From Pseudomonas pergaminensis (GTDB taxonomy: Bacteria > Pseudomonadota > Gammaproteobacteria > Pseudomonadales > Pseudomonadaceae): a stretch of DNA of 64,000 nt. Shown here one piece after another: positions 26,101 to 36,778 of the stretch. The stretch spans positions 3,906,001 through 3,970,000 of the forward strand of contig NZ_CP078013.2 of the NCBI RefSeq assembly GCF_024112395.2, given 5' to 3'. How positions within the stretch are numbered: position 1 is the stretch's first letter; every line of letters starts with the position of its first letter. A model generated the notes under the pieces. It searched no databases. It saw nothing but the letters and a program-made list of their open reading frames with translations, and was not told the origin of the DNA. The position numbers and the translations under genes are program-made.

Positions 26101-27045
26101 TCAGCGCAAACGGGTGACGGTGAGCGCAACCACGGCAATCCGCTCCACACGTTCGTAGCCGGGCTTGGCCAACTCTTCGCCAAATACGTCGGGGTCCAGT
26201 TCGCGGTAGGTCCAGCCAAAGGCATCGCTGCCAAGCAATGGCTTGACCGCCGCCAGGAACGGGTCCTCGCCAGCGACAATCGCCACACCGGTGTACAGCA
26301 CCAGGCTGCCGCCGAGGGCCAGGCGCCCCAGGGACTCGCCGGCGATACGCACCGACAACTGCTCACCCAATGCCCCGCCACCATGGCGATAGGCACGCTG
26401 GCGGTCATCATTCATGTACGGCGGGTTGGCGACAATCAGGTCGAACTCACCCTCCACGCTCGCCAGCACGTCGCTGTGGTAGGCACTGATATTGGCCAGC
26501 CCGGCCAGCTCGGCGTTCACTGCGGTCATGCGCAGGGCGCGCGGGTTGATATCCACCGCGAGCACCTGTGCATCGTGGCGCGCGCGGGCGATCACCAACG
26601 CACCGACGCCGGCGCCGCAGCCGATGTCCACGGCGCGCTTGACCGGTTCGAAGCGCTGTTGCAGATGGGCTTCGATTACCTGGGCAAAGCGGTAGCTGTC
26701 CGGCCCGAAAAACACTGCATCGGACTGGGTGGTGGGGTACGCGGAATGTGCAAACAGCAGATCGTCCAGGCTCGACCATCGCACCGCACTGCGCCATAAC
26801 GAATCGTGCTTTTCGATGACATCGGCTTGCTGCAATTCCTCACGGAAGGCTTCGGGCAACAGCGTGTGGTCAAACGGCATCGACCAGCCGAACACGTCGC
26901 GCAGGTCCGTCGCCAGCGGCGCGGCCAGGCGTTGATAGACACGCTCATGGGTCAAGGGCGTTGGGGTGATGAAACGGTAGCCGCTCTCCTTCAACCCCCG
27001 GCCCAGGTTCAACAGGGCGCGGTCGGCAAGTTGTTGTGCAGACAT
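26101..27045 (-). CDS. Class I SAM-dependent methyltransferase with NPPY motif
   Basis: 314 aa. SAM motif I is VDIGCGAGVGALVIAR, motif II-like AVDINPRALRMTAVN, and motif IV VANPPYMND. NPPY is typical of N-methyltransferases acting on amide, amino or nucleobase nitrogen, as in PrmB/PrmC and RlmG. The N-terminal 120 residues are a separate domain. The substrate is unknown; because the gene sits between a heme-oxygenase-like enzyme and a carboxylate-amine ligase, a small molecule is as plausible as a protein or RNA target. Confidence 0.87.
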   Translation of the reverse strand: MSAQQLADRALLNLGRGLKESGYRFITPTPLTHERVYQRLAAPLATDLRDVFGWSMPFDHTLLPEAFREELQQADVIEKHDSLWRSAVRWSSLDDLLFAHSAYPTTQSDAVFFGPDSYRFAQVIEAHLQQRFEPVKRAVDIGCGAGVGALVIARARHDAQVLAVDINPRALRMTAVNAELAGLANISAYHSDVLASVEGEFDLIVANPPYMNDDRQRAYRHGGGALGEQLSVRIAGESLGRLALGGSLVLYTGVAIVAGEDPFLAAVKPLLGSDAFGWTYRELDPDVFGEELAKPGYERVERIAVVALTVTRLR

Positions 27046-27055
27046 GGGGTATTCC

Positions 27056-28435
27056 TTAGCGCAAACGCGCGCGCAGTTGAATAAAGCGGCGGGTCGCGTA
27101 CAACCCGGCGGGCGTGCAATGGCGTCGCGCCGACAGCCACGGGATCAGAGCGTTGAGCTGCTCCTCATCGGACAGCTTCCACAGCGATTCCACCAGCGCC
27201 TGGGTGTCGGGATCCGCCGGGCGATGCTGCTCGCGGGAGAACCGGCTGCCGCGTCCGGGCCGTACGGGCGGCACGCGTTGGTCGCTGGTCCAATCGCCAG
27301 CGATCCAGTCGTGCAGCACCTGCTTTTCATAGCCGCTGAACACGCCGAACATCGCCGCGCCCGCGCCTTCGATCAATTGCCAGAAGCGGCTTTCGGCCGG
27401 GTCCTGATCGCGCTTGATCCAACCCTTGTCTTCCAGGGCCTGGAGAAAGGCGCCGATCTGCCCCGGCTGGCCCAGCCATTGGTTGACGGTCTTGCCTTCG
27501 AAGCGGCAATAGTCCGAATGCATGTGCTGGCCGAAGGTGCGCTTGCGCTCAAGCATGGCAACCACTTCGTCCTGCAGGTTAAAGCCGTTGATGACGGCCG
27601 TTGTCCCCGGCCCCAGGTCGTTGAGGCGATAACCCTCGGCCACCCGGCGATAGAAGTCCGCCCTGCCCTCGCCCAGCGGCAACAGGTTCAGCACCGACTG
27701 CGCCGCCTTGCACGCATGGCCGCTGCTGGCGTTGTCGATGGTCACGTGCAGGGTGAAGTAATAGGGGTCGATGCCCAGTTCGCTCAACTCAAAGGCCGTG
27801 ATCAACAGGTGCAGGGGTAGCTGCTCATAGCCGAGGTTATAGCCGATGATCTCCGGCAAGAAGTCTTCAGCGCACAGCCCCAGGGCCATCTGCAGCGCAC
27901 CTTGCAGGTAGTGTGCGTCTTCCAGGCCCGCGTTGCTGTCGGCATCGTGTTCGCTGAGCAACTTGCGGTAGATCACCACATGGTTCTGGGCCGCCTCACC
28001 GTCGCCCAGCTCTTCGAGGTAGGTGGTGAGCAGGCCGTCGAAGCGCGGGTCTTGCCAATGGCGCAACAGGCCATTGAGCCAGGCGCCGTCGACCTGTTTG
28101 GTCGGGGCCACGCGCTGCAAGAAGTACAGCGCATGGGCCTTGTTCTGGAAGTAGCGACGTGGCTGGCCTTGCTGGCGCTGCTCCAGGTAATCGGCATAGG
28201 CCTGGGCCACCTCGGTGCAACGCTGTTCGATCCAGCCGGGCAGTTGCTCGGGCACCGGCGGCAGCTCGCTGGGCGCGTCTTGCACCTGCGCCAACTGCGC
28301 CTGCAGGAAATCCCGCGCAGCCTCGTGCGCGCCCTGGCCTTCACCATAGAGCTGCTGGTAAAGCCCGTGGTACTGGCCGCAAACCGAATGAGTGAGAGAG
28401 GCCGGCTGGCCCGACAGCGCTGTGAGAAGCGTCAT
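27056..28435 (-). CDS. Heme-oxygenase-like iron-containing redox enzyme
   Basis: 459 aa from the ATG at 28435 (GCGGAAA upstream); the longer in-frame extension to 28552 is not convincing. The central segment FLPEIIGYNLGYEQLPLHLL followed by YYFTLHVTIDNASSGHACKA has the Glu, His and Asp-x5-His pattern of the heme-oxygenase-like diiron fold (Haem_oxygenas_2 type). About 150 further C-terminal residues, including MHSDYCRFEGK and WIAGDW, form a second part I do not recognise. Members oxidise small molecules using O2. It is the first gene of a three-gene operon with a methyltransferase and an amide-forming ligase. Confidence 0.82.
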   Translation of the reverse strand: MTLLTALSGQPASLTHSVCGQYHGLYQQLYGEGQGAHEAARDFLQAQLAQVQDAPSELPPVPEQLPGWIEQRCTEVAQAYADYLEQRQQGQPRRYFQNKAHALYFLQRVAPTKQVDGAWLNGLLRHWQDPRFDGLLTTYLEELGDGEAAQNHVVIYRKLLSEHDADSNAGLEDAHYLQGALQMALGLCAEDFLPEIIGYNLGYEQLPLHLLITAFELSELGIDPYYFTLHVTIDNASSGHACKAAQSVLNLLPLGEGRADFYRRVAEGYRLNDLGPGTTAVINGFNLQDEVVAMLERKRTFGQHMHSDYCRFEGKTVNQWLGQPGQIGAFLQALEDKGWIKRDQDPAESRFWQLIEGAGAAMFGVFSGYEKQVLHDWIAGDWTSDQRVPPVRPGRGSRFSREQHRPADPDTQALVESLWKLSDEEQLNALIPWLSARRHCTPAGLYATRRFIQLRARLR

Positions 28436-28628
28436 GATGGCAGTTTCCGCAAAGTCCGATACAACCAGGCCTCCCGACAAGGAGGCCCCGCAAGAGCGCT
28501 CAGAACCACACGCTTCTAAAGTGAAGAGCATCGGGGTGTGCGGAAAATTCAATCAGGGTTGGGAATGTGCGGATCGGCGGTTGCCGCGTTTGGTTTTTCG
28601 CCGGTGCGGATGGGCTGAAAGAACACAA

Positions 28629-28657
28629 GTGGTGAGCGGGGCAAGCCCGCTCACCAC
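28629..28657. repeat. Single REP hairpin
   Basis: GTGGTGAGCGGG pairs perfectly with CCCGCTCACCAC around GCAAG. It is the same REP class as the arms of the REPIN at 3121-3252. It lies between the stop of the glycerol-type binding protein gene and the upstream region of the heme-oxygenase-like operon. Confidence 0.85.
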
Positions 28658-28678
28658 AATCAGTAATGACAGGGGTGT

Positions 28679-30421
28679 TTACTTGCGTGCAGCCTCCCAC
28701 TGCTTGAGCAGGTCGTTGTAGTTCACGGTTTCGCCTTTGGGCTTCTCGTTGGCCAGTTTCGGTTTAGGTGCGCCCGGCTGGTCGAACCAGTATTGCGCAT
28801 CACGCTCGGGGTTCATTTTCGGACCGCACACCGGTTGCACTTTGGAGCGCTCCAGGCGTGTCATGATCGCGTCCTGTTCCTTGGCCAGGTTGTCGAGCGC
28901 CTGTTGCGGGGTTTTCTCGCCGCTGGCGGCGGCGGCGATGTTGCTCCACCACAGTTGCGCCAGGCGTGGGTAGTCCGGCACGTTGGTGCCGGTCGGCGAC
29001 CACTCGGTGCGGGCCGGGCTGCGGTAGAACTCCACCAGGCCACCCAGCTTCGGTGCCATGTCGGTCATGGCCTGGGAGTTGATGTCGGACTCACGAATCG
29101 GCGTCAGGCCGACGATGGTTTTCTTCAGCGACACGGTTTTCGAGGTCACGAACTGCGCGTAGAGCCAGGCCGCGAGTTTCTGTTTCTCGGGCGTGGACTT
29201 GAGGAAGGTCCAGGAGCCTACGTCCTGATAGCCCTTCTTCATGCCCTTTTCCCAGTAAGGTCCGACAGGCGACGGCGCCATGCGCCATTTCGGCGTGCCG
29301 TCGGCATTCACCACGGGCAGGCCCGGCTTGACCATGTCGGCCGTAAACGCGGTGTACCAGAAGATCTGCTGGGCGATGTTGCCTTGGGACGGCACCGGGC
29401 CGGATTCGGAGAAGGTCATGCCCGCCGCTTCCGGTGGCGCGTAGGCTTTCATCCAGTCCACGTATTTCTGGGTGGCGTACACGGCGGCCGGGCCGTTGGT
29501 GTCGCCGCCACGGGTGACGCTGGAGCCGACCGGGTGGCAGTCCTCGACGCGAATGCCCCACTCGTCCACCGGCAAGCCGTTCGGCAGGCCCTTGTCGCCA
29601 CCACCGGCCATGGAGAACCAGGCATCGGTGAAGCGCCAGCCCAGGGACGGGTCTTTCTTGCCGTAGTCCATGTGCCCGTACACGCGCTTGCCGTCGATTT
29701 CCTTGACGTCTTCGCTGAAGAACTTGGCGATGTCTTCATAGGCCGACCAGTTCACCGGCACGCCGAGTTCGTAGCCGTATTTTTCCTTGAACTTGGCTTT
29801 CAGCTCTGGGCGCTCGAACCAGTCGGCGCGGAACCAGTAGAGGTTGGCGAACTGTTGGTCAGGCAGTTGGTAGATCTTGCCGTCAGGCGCGGTGGTGAAG
29901 GAAATGCCGATGAAGTCCTTGATATCCAGGGTCGGCGAGGTGAAATCCTTGCCTTCATTGGCCATCAAGTCCGTGATGGATTCGGTCTTGCCGTAGCGAA
30001 AGTGCGTACCGATCAGGTCCGAGTCGTTGACCCAGCCATCGTAGATATTCTTGTCGGACTGCATCTGGGTTTGCAGCTTCTCCACCACGTCGCCTTCTTG
30101 CAGCAAGTCATGGGTGAGCTTGATCCCGGTGATTTCACTGAAGGCCTTGGCCAGCACCTTGGACTCGTATTCGTGGGTGGTGAGGGTTTCCGACACCACG
30201 TTGATCTTCATCCCACGAAAGGGTTCGGCAGCCTTGATGAACCACTTGAGTTCGGCAAGCTGCTGTTCGACCGTGAGGGTGGACGGTTTGAACTCGCTGC
30301 CGATCCATTTTTTCGCGGCATCTTCGTACGCATCGGCCCAGGCCGAGGCGCTCAAACCGCTCAGGGCCAGTACGGCGGCCAATGAAATGCTATGTCGCAG
30401 CTTATTGTTCTTATTCAACAT
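28679..30421 (-). CDS. glpV: Glycerol-type ABC transporter substrate-binding protein (GlpV-like)
   Basis: 580 aa, unusually long for a type-1 carbohydrate binding protein but right for GlpV. Signal peptide ends near SAWA-DAY. Landmarks are KWIGSEFKPSTLT, the SDKNIYDGWVNDSDLIGTH stretch, LPDQQFANLYWFRADWF and SESGPVPSQGNIAQQ. The ATG has GGAGG 6 nt upstream. Together with a DUF2160 gene, two permeases and two ATPases in this order it matches the Rhizobium glpSTPQUV glycerol importer. No glycerol kinase or dehydrogenase gene adjoins, so a related polyol is possible. Confidence 0.88.
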   Translation of the reverse strand: MLNKNNKLRHSISLAAVLALSGLSASAWADAYEDAAKKWIGSEFKPSTLTVEQQLAELKWFIKAAEPFRGMKINVVSETLTTHEYESKVLAKAFSEITGIKLTHDLLQEGDVVEKLQTQMQSDKNIYDGWVNDSDLIGTHFRYGKTESITDLMANEGKDFTSPTLDIKDFIGISFTTAPDGKIYQLPDQQFANLYWFRADWFERPELKAKFKEKYGYELGVPVNWSAYEDIAKFFSEDVKEIDGKRVYGHMDYGKKDPSLGWRFTDAWFSMAGGGDKGLPNGLPVDEWGIRVEDCHPVGSSVTRGGDTNGPAAVYATQKYVDWMKAYAPPEAAGMTFSESGPVPSQGNIAQQIFWYTAFTADMVKPGLPVVNADGTPKWRMAPSPVGPYWEKGMKKGYQDVGSWTFLKSTPEKQKLAAWLYAQFVTSKTVSLKKTIVGLTPIRESDINSQAMTDMAPKLGGLVEFYRSPARTEWSPTGTNVPDYPRLAQLWWSNIAAAASGEKTPQQALDNLAKEQDAIMTRLERSKVQPVCGPKMNPERDAQYWFDQPGAPKPKLANEKPKGETVNYNDLLKQWEAARK

Positions 30422-30453
30422 AGAGACCTCCAGGTTGTTTATTCACAAGGGCA

Positions 30454-30726
30454 TCAGCCCCAACGCATCACACTCAACAGCCATACCAGGGAGAGCGCGG
30501 ACGCCACCCAGATGCTCCAGTCGGTAACGCCGATGACCAGCAAATGCAGGTAGGCGCTGCCGAGAAGACCGATAAACAAGCGATCACCACGGGTGGTGCT
30601 GATCGGTAAAAAACCACGCCGGGGGATGCTCGGCGAGCGCAGTTCCCAGGTGGTCATGCCCGCGAGGATCAGGGCTATGGCACCAAAGAACAGCGCGGTG
30701 GGGGTGGTCCAGGCCATCCATTCCAT
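30454..30726 (-). CDS. glpU: DUF2160 small membrane protein (GlpU-like)
   Basis: 90 aa with about three hydrophobic stretches. GAIALILAGMTTWELRSPSI and RGDRLFIGLLGSAYLHLLVI are typical of the DUF2160 family found only in glp-type ABC operons. The start is one of two adjacent ATGs (30729 or 30726); GAGGAG lies 3 to 6 nt upstream, and spacing favours 30726. It lies 10 bp after the permease stop. Its role in transport is not established; an accessory subunit of the permease complex is the usual assumption. Confidence 0.85.
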   Translation of the reverse strand: MEWMAWTTPTALFFGAIALILAGMTTWELRSPSIPRRGFLPISTTRGDRLFIGLLGSAYLHLLVIGVTDWSIWVASALSLVWLLSVMRWG

Positions 30727-30736
30727 CATCGACTCC

Positions 30737-31537
<801 letters not shown>

Positions 31538-31547
31538 GTTGGCGGCC

Positions 31548-32410
31548 TCAGCGGTTGGCGTCGGAGTGGGTCATGGCGGTGTAGAACAGCCAGGACACCA
31601 ACAAGATGATCAGGAAGTACACCAGCGAAAACGCCGCCGCCGGGCCCAGGTCGAATTGGCCTACGGCCATCTGGGTCAGGGTCTGACTCAAGAACGTGGT
31701 GGCGTTACCCGGCCCGCCGCCCGTCAGGACGAAAGGTTCGGTGTAGATCATGAAGCTGTCCATGAACCGCAGCATCACCGCGATCAGCAGCACGCTCTTC
31801 ATCTTCGGCAACTGGATATGCCGGAACACCGCCCAGGCCGAAGCACGATCGATCCGCGCGGCCTGGTAGTACACATCCGGAATCGCCCTTAGGCCTGAGT
31901 AGCACAGCAGCGCCACCAGCGACGTCCAATGCCACACGTCCATCACCAGCACTGTGACCCAGGCGTCCATGGTGTTGGCCGCGTAGTTGTAGCTGATGCC
32001 CAACGCATTGAGGCTGTAGCCCAGCAGGCCGATGTCGGCGCGGCCAAAAATCTGCCAGATGGTGCCCACCACGTTCCACGGGATCAGCAGCGGGATGGCG
32101 AGGATGATCAGCACCAGCGACGACCAGCGGCCCTTGGTCGGCATGGTCAGGGCGATCGCGATGCCCAGCGGGATCTCGATCAGCAACACGCAGGCCGAGT
32201 AGATGAACTGACGCAGCAGCGAATCATGCAGGCGCGGGTCGAGCAGCACCTGCTTGTACCAGTCGGCGCCGACGAAGTAGCGGCTGGACTGGTCGAAGAT
32301 GTCCTGCACCGAGTAGTTGACCACGGTCATCATCGGGATCACCGCACTGAACGCCACCAGCAGGAACACCGGCAATACCAGCCACCAGGCCTTGTTGTTC
32401 TGCACCTTGT

Positions 32411-32414
<4 letters not shown>
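31548..32414 (-). CDS. glpP: Glycerol-type ABC transporter permease 1 (GlpP-like, MalF class)
   Basis: 288 aa from the ATG at 32414, whose ATGA overlaps the stop of the ATPase gene upstream. The longer reading to 32459 runs into that gene and is rejected. VLPVFLLVAFSAVIPMMTVV forms the first span; the cytoplasmic EAA loop is SGLRAIPDVYYQAARIDRAS. It makes the membrane channel with the second permease. Downstream spacing of 10 bp indicates one operon. Confidence 0.9.
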
Positions 32415-33507
<1,093 letters not shown>

Positions 33508-33508
<1 letters not shown>

Positions 33509-34602
33509 CAGGCAACCCTCGCGACACGGCGCCCGGGGGCCTGGACCAAACGGCCCTGGCCATCGAACACAAACAGTTTATGGGTGGGGATGTACACGCG
33601 GATCGGCGCGTCGACGTCGTATTCGTGCACCCCCGGCAGGTGCAGCACCAACAGGAAGTGTTCACTGCGCACGTGCAAGAAGGTTTCCGAACCGCTGATC
33701 TCGGCGACCTCCACGGTCACCGCCAGCTCCAGGTCGTCGTCGTTGCTCGGCACCAGGCTGATATGGCTGGGACGTACGCCGAAACGGAACTCGCCTTCGC
33801 CGATGGGGCGCAGGTCGACGTTGAGCGGGAAGTGCACGAAATTGGCGAAGCTCACTTCATTGCCGCTGATACGCCCCGGCATCAGGTTGATCGGCGGCTC
33901 GGAAAACAGCTCGGCGGCCAGCACGGTCTGCGGCTGGTGATAGACCTCGGCGGCCTTGCCGCTCTGGATCACCCGGCCTTCGTGCAGGATGGTGGTGGTG
34001 CCGCCCAAGGCCAGGGCTTCGTTGGGTTCGGTGGTGGCGTAGATGGCGATGGTGTGGCGCGCGGCAAACAGCTCGCGCATTTCCTGACGCAGCTCTTCGC
34101 GCAGTTTGTAGTCCAGGTTCACCAGCGGCTCGTCGAACAGGATCAGCTCGGCGTCCTTGACCAGCGCGCGGGCCATCGCCGTGCGTTGCTGCTGGCCACC
34201 GGAGAGTTCCAGCGGGTGACGCTGGAGGAATTTCTCGATGCGCAGCATCCGGGCGGTTTCCAGCACCTTGCTCTGGATCAGCTCGTTGGACACACCGGCC
34301 TGGCGCAACGGCGAGGCGATGTTCTCGAACACGGTCATGGTCGGGTAGTTGATGAACTGCTGATAGACCATCGACACGTTGCGCAGGCGCACCGGCTTTT
34401 GCGTGACATCCACGCCGTTCATCAGGATGCGACCGCTGTCGGGCTTGTCCAGCCCGGCCATCAGGCGCATCAGGCTGGTCTTGCCGGACAACGTACGGCC
34501 GAGCAAGACGTTGAAGGAACCGGCTTCGAAGCGCAGGTTGGCGTCGTCGATCCAGGTCTGGCCTTCGACAACGCGGGAGACATGTTCCAGGGTCAATGAC
34601 AT
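33508..34602 (-). CDS. glpS: ABC ATPase 1 of the glycerol-type importer (GlpS-like) lacking the switch histidine
   Basis: 364 aa, MalK-type with C-terminal TOBE region. Walker A GRTLSGKT is at 35-42, the canonical signature LSGGQQQR at 133-140 and Walker B LILFDEP at about 153-159. The H-loop reads YATTEPNEA, so Thr191 stands where the catalytic histidine should be. It is the first gene of the six-gene operon, 46 bp downstream of a sigma-54 promoter. It complements the second ATPase, which has the histidine but not LSGGQ. Confidence 0.92.
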
Positions 34603-34647
34603 GACACGACCTTTTTATTATTGGAATGAATCTGGCCAGCTGTCAGA

Positions 34648-34662
34648 GCGAGTTTCGTGCCA
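34648..34662 (-). promoter_or_regulatory. Sigma-54 (RpoN) promoter of the glycerol-type ABC operon
   Basis: On the minus strand the sequence is TGGCACGAAACTCGC: the GG of the -24 element and the GC of the -12 element are exactly 10 bp apart, and TGGCACG is a perfect -24 match. It ends 46 bp before the first ATPase start. The divergent gene encodes a sigma-54 activator, which supports the call. Confidence 0.85.
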
Positions 34663-34705
34663 AAACGGCAAGTGCTTGATGTGCAAGGAAATGGGCTAAA
34701 CGGGG

Positions 34706-34785
34706 TGTTCAGGTGTGAACAGAAATGAACATCACAAGCTGAACAACTGAACACTCAGGCCCTTGACAATGAACAGTCCTGAACA
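34706..34785. promoter_or_regulatory. TGAACA repeat array, candidate upstream activating sequence
   Basis: TGAACA occurs at 34716, 34726, 34740, 34748, 34770 and 34780. One inverted copy TGTTCA at 34706 makes a TGTTC-N6-GAACA palindrome with the first. It is 45-125 bp upstream of the sigma-54 promoter, where enhancer-binding proteins bind. The likely ligand is the activator encoded at 34967. The rest of the 364-bp divergent region holds a REPIN at 34810-34905. Confidence 0.65.
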
Positions 34786-34809
34786 ACACTCTCATGACCG
34801 ATACAGGGC

Positions 34810-34905
34810 AAATGTGGGAGCGGGCTTGCTCGCGAATGCGTTGGACCAGTCGACCTATGTATTGACTGACACACTGCTTTCGCGAGCAAGCCCGCTCCCA
34901 CATTT
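34810..34905. repeat. REPIN (paired inverted REP)
   Basis: AAATGTGGGAGCGGGCTTGC plus TCGCGAA is mirrored by TTCGCGA plus GCAAGCCCGCTCCCACATTT about 40 bp later. It belongs to the same class as the REPINs at 14875 and 62232. It lies between the TGAACA array and the start of the activator gene. Confidence 0.92.
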
Positions 34906-34966
34906 TGATCCGGTTTCGTCAGGTAGATTGTGCAAGCCCAATAACAATAAAAACGAAGGTCGCACC

Positions 34967-36778
34967 ATGGCCGAACCACTGGCTCACGACACCCTTATCC
35001 AGGAATCCTGGCGCCGTTGCCGCGCCTTCGGCCTGGACCACCAGAGTACGCCCAGCTTCGACCAGCTTCCCGCCGAGGGCATCAGCCAATTGCTGGAGAG
35101 CCAGCACTCGCTGGTACAGACCACGCACCAGGAAGTGCTGCCCTACTACGAAAACATCCTCAGTAATTCCAACTGCCTGATCATGCTGGCCGACAACCAG
35201 GGCCAGGTGCTGACCAGTTGGGGCACCCAGCGTTTTATCGAACCCAAGCTGGCCCGGGGCTTCAACCCCGGCGCCAGCTGGATGGAGCGCTCCAGCGGCA
35301 CCAATGCCATCGGCACCGCGCTGGCCTGCGCCCAGGCGGTGCATATCGAACACGATGAACACTTCCTCAAGGCCAACCGCTTCATGACTGGCTCGGCGGC
35401 GCCGATCTTCGATGCCCAGCGCGAGATCATCGCGGTGCTGGACGTGTCCAGCGACAGCTACCTGCCGCCCTCCCACACCCTGGGCATGGTCAAGATGATG
35501 AGCCAGACCGTGGAGAACCGGCTGATCCTCAACCTGTTTCGCGGCGAACACTTCCAACTGACCTTCAATACCGGTCTCAGTAACCTGGATAGCCAATGGG
35601 CCGGCCTGCTGATCTTTGATGAAAGCGGCCAGGTGCTGTCGGCCAACCGACGTGCCGACAACCTGCTGGGCATCAGCCTGTCGCGGGTGATGATCGACAG
35701 CCTGTTCAAAGTGTCGCTGCTGGAGCTGTTGAACCAACCGGAAGGCCTGCCCTTTTCCCTGCAAGCCGCAGGGCGTAACCGCTTCCAGTGCTTGTTGAAG
35801 CGACCCAGGCAAATGCCGGTGCAGGCGCGTGTGTTTACTGAACCGACGCCGCCAAAGCCTGCCTCCATTGGCCTCAAGACGTTGCATTTTGGCGATATGC
35901 GCGTAGAGAAAGCCGTGCGCCAGGCCGAGCGGTTGCTGGAAAAAGATATTCCGCTGCTGATCCACGGCGAAACCGGCGTGGGCAAGGAAGTGTTCGTCAA
36001 AGCCTTGCACCAGGCCAGTTCGCGCAGCCAGAAGGCGTTTATCGCGGTGAACTGCGCGGCGATTCCGGCCGATCTGGTGGAGTCGGAACTGTTCGGCTAT
36101 GAAAAAGGCGCCTTCACCGGCGCCAATCAAAAAGGCAGCATTGGCCTGATCCGCAAGGCCGACAAGGGCACGCTGTTTCTCGACGAGATCGGTGACATGC
36201 CACTGCCCACCCAGGCCCGCTTGCTCCGTGTGCTGCAGGAACGTTGCGTACAACCAGTGGGCAGCAGCGAGTTGTTCCCGGTGGACTTGCGCATCATCTC
36301 GGCCACCAACCGCGCACTGCGCGAACTGGTGCAGGCCGGACGTTTTCGTGAAGATTTGTATTACCGCATCGGCGGCCTGACCCTGGAACTGCCGCCCCTA
36401 CGCGAGCGCACCGACAAGCAGGCGCTGTTCCAGCAACTGTGGCAGCAACACCGCGAGCCAACCCAGTGGGCAGGCCTGAGCGCTGACGTGCTGGCGCTGT
36501 TCGAGCAGCACCCGTGGCCGGGGAACCTGCGCCAGGTGAGCAGCGTGTTGCAGGTGGCGCTGGCGATGGCCGAAGAACAGCCGATCCGCCCGGAGCACCT
36601 GCCGGATGATTTTTTTGTCGACTTGAAAGTGGAACCACCGCAGCCCATCAGTGAGTACCTGGATGAGAGCATCGACCTCAACCAGCGCCTGAAGGCCGTC
36701 GGTGGGAATATTTCCCACCTGGCGCGCGAACTGGGGGTGAGCCGCAATACCCTGTACAAGCGCCTGCGCCAGCCCTAG
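34967..36778 (+). CDS. Sigma-54-dependent activator, AcoR-type
   Basis: 603 aa from the ATG at 34967 (GAAGG upstream); an earlier in-frame start would read through the REPIN. The N-terminal 220 residues include a GAF-like sensor (SWMERSSGTNAIGTALA, AAPIFDAQREIIAVLDVSSD). A PAS-like part follows. The AAA+ domain has Walker A GETGVGKE, the sigma-54 contact loop GAFTGA, and LFLDEIGDMPL as Walker B. The C-terminal Fis helix-turn-helix is GGNISHLARELGVSRNTLYK. AcoR-like proteins sense alcohols or diols. It is divergent from the glp-type operon and probably activates it through the TGAACA array. Confidence 0.93.
   Translation: MAEPLAHDTLIQESWRRCRAFGLDHQSTPSFDQLPAEGISQLLESQHSLVQTTHQEVLPYYENILSNSNCLIMLADNQGQVLTSWGTQRFIEPKLARGFNPGASWMERSSGTNAIGTALACAQAVHIEHDEHFLKANRFMTGSAAPIFDAQREIIAVLDVSSDSYLPPSHTLGMVKMMSQTVENRLILNLFRGEHFQLTFNTGLSNLDSQWAGLLIFDESGQVLSANRRADNLLGISLSRVMIDSLFKVSLLELLNQPEGLPFSLQAAGRNRFQCLLKRPRQMPVQARVFTEPTPPKPASIGLKTLHFGDMRVEKAVRQAERLLEKDIPLLIHGETGVGKEVFVKALHQASSRSQKAFIAVNCAAIPADLVESELFGYEKGAFTGANQKGSIGLIRKADKGTLFLDEIGDMPLPTQARLLRVLQERCVQPVGSSELFPVDLRIISATNRALRELVQAGRFREDLYYRIGGLTLELPPLRERTDKQALFQQLWQQHREPTQWAGLSADVLALFEQHPWPGNLRQVSSVLQVALAMAEEQPIRPEHLPDDFFVDLKVEPPQPISEYLDESIDLNQRLKAVGGNISHLARELGVSRNTLYKRLRQP

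Noticed and set aside
34763..34966. Extension of the sigma-54 activator through the upstream REPIN
   Set aside because: The REPIN is non-coding repeat sequence, and the ATG at 34967 has its own ribosome site and matches the family start.
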